Shown here in pieces: positions 4,928 through 6,091 of a DNA stretch of 6,091 nt (positions are counted from its first letter, which is position 1; every line of letters begins with the position of its first letter). The notes beneath the pieces were generated by a model, which was not told where the DNA came from, did no database searches, and worked only from the letters and a program-made list of their open reading frames with translations. Origin of the DNA: Pseudanabaenaceae cyanobacterium MP8IB2.15 (GTDB lineage Bacteria; Cyanobacteriota; Cyanobacteriia; Pseudanabaenales; Pseudanabaenaceae); NCBI GenBank assembly GCA_030248825.1, contig JARCMB010000223.1, positions 1 through 6,091 of the forward strand, written 5' to 3'. Both the position numbers and the translations under genes were made by a program.

Positions 4928-5893
4928 ATGCGAGCTATTTTTTTTGGTACACCCGAATTTGCCGTCCCGACCTTACAGAGGTTGCTAGACGAGCCTGATT
5001 TCGAGGTGGTTGGTGTAGTCACACAGCCCGATGCCAGACGCGGACGGGGCAATCAAGTTAGTGCCTCACCCGTAAAAGAGCTAGCGATGGCGCACAATCT
5101 CACGATTTGGCAACCAGAGCGATTAAAGAAAGATCCTGAAACGCTCTCAGCTTTAGCCGCAAGTAATGCTGATGTGTTTGTGGTTGTGGCTTACGGTCAG
5201 ATTCTTTCTCAGGCAATTTTGGACATGCCCAAACAAGGCTGTATTAATGTGCATGGCTCGCTGTTGCCACAATATCGTGGAGCTGCACCGATTCAGTGGG
5301 CGATCGCGAATGGCGAGCAAGTCATGGGGATTACGACAATGCAGATGGATGCGGGGATCGATACGGGGGCGATGCTGCTCAAGGCTAGTTTAGAAGTAGC
5401 ACCTGACGACCAGGCCGAGAGCCTAACGCATAAACTATCGGTTTTAGGCGCAGATTTATCGATCGAAACCTTGAGGCAGTTGGATCAAATTACACCCACG
5501 CCCCAAGAAGAGACCCTTGCTACTTATGTACGGATGATTACTAAAGAAGACTGGCAATTGGATTGGACAAAAGATTCGATCGATCTGCACAACCAAATTC
5601 GCGGTTTCTATCCCAATTGTTTTGCCAACTACAAAGGTCAGCGATTGAAAATTACTAAAACTGAAGTTGTGCCAGAAGTTTTGGCAGAAGCTTTGGCAGG
5701 GATCGATCGAGAATCTTCAGGCGGGTCGATCGGGGGTGAGATCAAAGAAATAATCAAAAAAATTGGCTTTACGATCCAAACTGGCTCAGACTTATTGTTG
5801 ATTAAAGAATTACAACCCGCAGGCAAGCGATCTCAAACAGGTTGGGATTTTGCCAATGGTGTGAGATTAAAAGCAGGAGAAATTTTCAGCTAG
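4928..5893 (+). CDS. fmt: Methionyl-tRNA formyltransferase
   Basis: Fmt transfers a formyl group from 10-formyltetrahydrofolate to the methionine on initiator tRNA, before translation starts. The 321 residues match the bacterial form (E. coli 315). The N-terminal Rossmann-type catalytic domain starts FFGTPEFAVPTLQRLL (5-20), with the substrate loop around VVTQPDARRGRG (30-41) that contacts the acceptor stem. The active site shows N107 and H109 in INVHGSLLPQYRGAAP, and D145 in MDAGIDTGAM, one residue after the E. coli positions N106, H108, D144. The C-terminal barrel domain (about 205-321) has DWTKDSIDLHNQIRGFYP and ends with LQPAGKR...W. Between about residues 246 and 268 the barrel contains an extra linker (EVVPEVLAEALA, then a Gly/Ser-rich run) encoded by a 12-bp tandem repeat and two CGATCG sites. 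There is no Shine-Dalgarno; the ATG at 4928 gives the canonical N-terminus. Confidence 0.97.
   Translation: MRAIFFGTPEFAVPTLQRLLDEPDFEVVGVVTQPDARRGRGNQVSASPVKELAMAHNLTIWQPERLKKDPETLSALAASNADVFVVVAYGQILSQAILDMPKQGCINVHGSLLPQYRGAAPIQWAIANGEQVMGITTMQMDAGIDTGAMLLKASLEVAPDDQAESLTHKLSVLGADLSIETLRQLDQITPTPQEETLATYVRMITKEDWQLDWTKDSIDLHNQIRGFYPNCFANYKGQRLKITKTEVVPEVLAEALAGIDRESSGGSIGGEIKEIIKKIGFTIQTGSDLLLIKELQPAGKRSQTGWDFANGVRLKAGEIFS
5300..5307. repeat. HIP1 octamer GCGATCGC
   Basis: This is the only perfect copy I find of the highly iterated palindrome of cyanobacteria; it lies within fmt and encodes W-A-I-A. The CGATCG core occurs about 20 more times across the window, often as TCGATCGA, against an expectation of one to two at random. 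Confidence 0.8.
5663..5698 (+). repeat. Three 12-bp tandem repeats within fmt
   Basis: GAAGTTGTGCCA, GAAGTTTTGGCA and GAAGCTTTGGCA follow one another without gaps, in frame, encoding E-V-V-P, E-V-L-A and E-A-L-A (residues 246-257). Adjacent copies differ at one or two positions. The unit length keeps the frame, so expansion or loss would only lengthen or shorten a surface linker. Confidence 0.65.
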
Positions 5894-5938
5894 GGTATGC
5901 TGCTCAAATAGAACTGAAACTATAGTGGAACCTTCCTG
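5894..5938. other. Convergent gap after fmt
   Basis: These 45 bp lie between the fmt stop and the stop of the leftward frame at the window edge. Only very short self-complementary bits are present (for example ATAG...CTAT); I see no credible terminator. Confidence 0.35.
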
Positions 5939-6091
5939 TTATTCGATCGGTAAATGATAAAATTCTGCGATGTATGACAATACCTGAAAATTTCTAGCTG
6001 AGACCTTCCCCACAGACTTCGCCAGTTGGCTATTAGGGGAATCGATCGTACTCACCAAAATAGAACCCTCAGAACTGGCAGTCGAACCCAT
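5939..6091 (-). CDS. Unrecognised reading frame at the window edge, probably partial
   Basis: The minus-strand frame runs from the right edge to TAA at 5939-5941 and gives 50 residues beginning M-G-S-T-A-S-S-E-G-S and ending A-E-F-Y-H-L-P-I-E. The first codon at the edge happens to be ATG (6089-6091), so this may be a complete 50-residue protein or the C-terminus of a larger one; the upstream sequence that would decide is not visible. The N-terminal half is Ser-rich and looks disordered; the second half (ARNFQVLSYIAEFYHL) could form one amphipathic helix. I recognise no family. It was too short to appear among longer frames but is the longest open frame in this stretch and is convergent with fmt. 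Confidence 0.4.
   Translation of the reverse strand: MGSTASSEGSILVSTIDSPNSQLAKSVGKVSARNFQVLSYIAEFYHLPIE

Noticed and set aside
6070..6091. tRNA-like T-arm (GGGTTCGACT on the minus strand)
   Set aside because: The loop resembles a T-loop, but the flanking five bases on each side do not pair and no acceptor stem end follows.
1..6091. CRISPR array, insertion sequence or prophage
   Set aside because: No spaced direct repeats, transposase-like frame, terminal inverted repeats or phage genes are present; all long frames are housekeeping families.

Overview
The window looks like ordinary chromosomal DNA from a cyanobacterium. The evidence is the dense scatter of CGATCG (about 20 copies, including one full HIP1 octamer GCGATCGC at 5300-5307), weak or absent Shine-Dalgarno sequences, and a CobM-type corrin methyltransferase and acetolactate synthase of cyanobacterial flavour. 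A Pseudanabaena-like lineage is a guess from protein style only. There are no mobile elements, CRISPR arrays, rRNAs or tRNAs.

Layout from left to right: the 3' part of a Lys/Ala/Gln-rich, all-helical protein runs rightward (2-382). It converges, with a 19-bp gap, on a leftward pair made of a UmuD-like S24 autoprotease with a basic N-terminal extension (2048-1413) and, 72 bp downstream of it, ribonuclease Z (1340-402). A 221-bp AT-rich divergent promoter region (2049-2269) separates the UmuD-like gene from the rightward large subunit of acetolactate synthase, ilvB (2270-4123). The ilvB 3' end overlaps by 17 bp the 3' end of leftward cobM (4880-4107). A 47-bp divergent gap then leads to rightward fmt (4928-5893). 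The last 150 bases hold a leftward reading frame (5939-6091) that touches the window edge and is not recognised.

The genes do not form one pathway. They are single housekeeping functions (tRNA 3' processing, initiator tRNA formylation, branched-chain amino acid synthesis, corrin ring synthesis) plus one DNA-damage-type protease, arranged in alternating orientation, as is common in cyanobacteria. The genes themselves are well-known families, and I see no convincing undescribed system. The points worth a second look are regulatory or fine-structural: a strong stem-loop plus T-run inside cobM placed where an ilvB terminator would be expected; repeats and a branched-chain-rich mini-ORF upstream of ilvB; an uncertain TTG start for ilvB; the orphan UmuD-like protein with its GRP-type N-terminus; and a small in-frame 12-bp tandem repeat in fmt.
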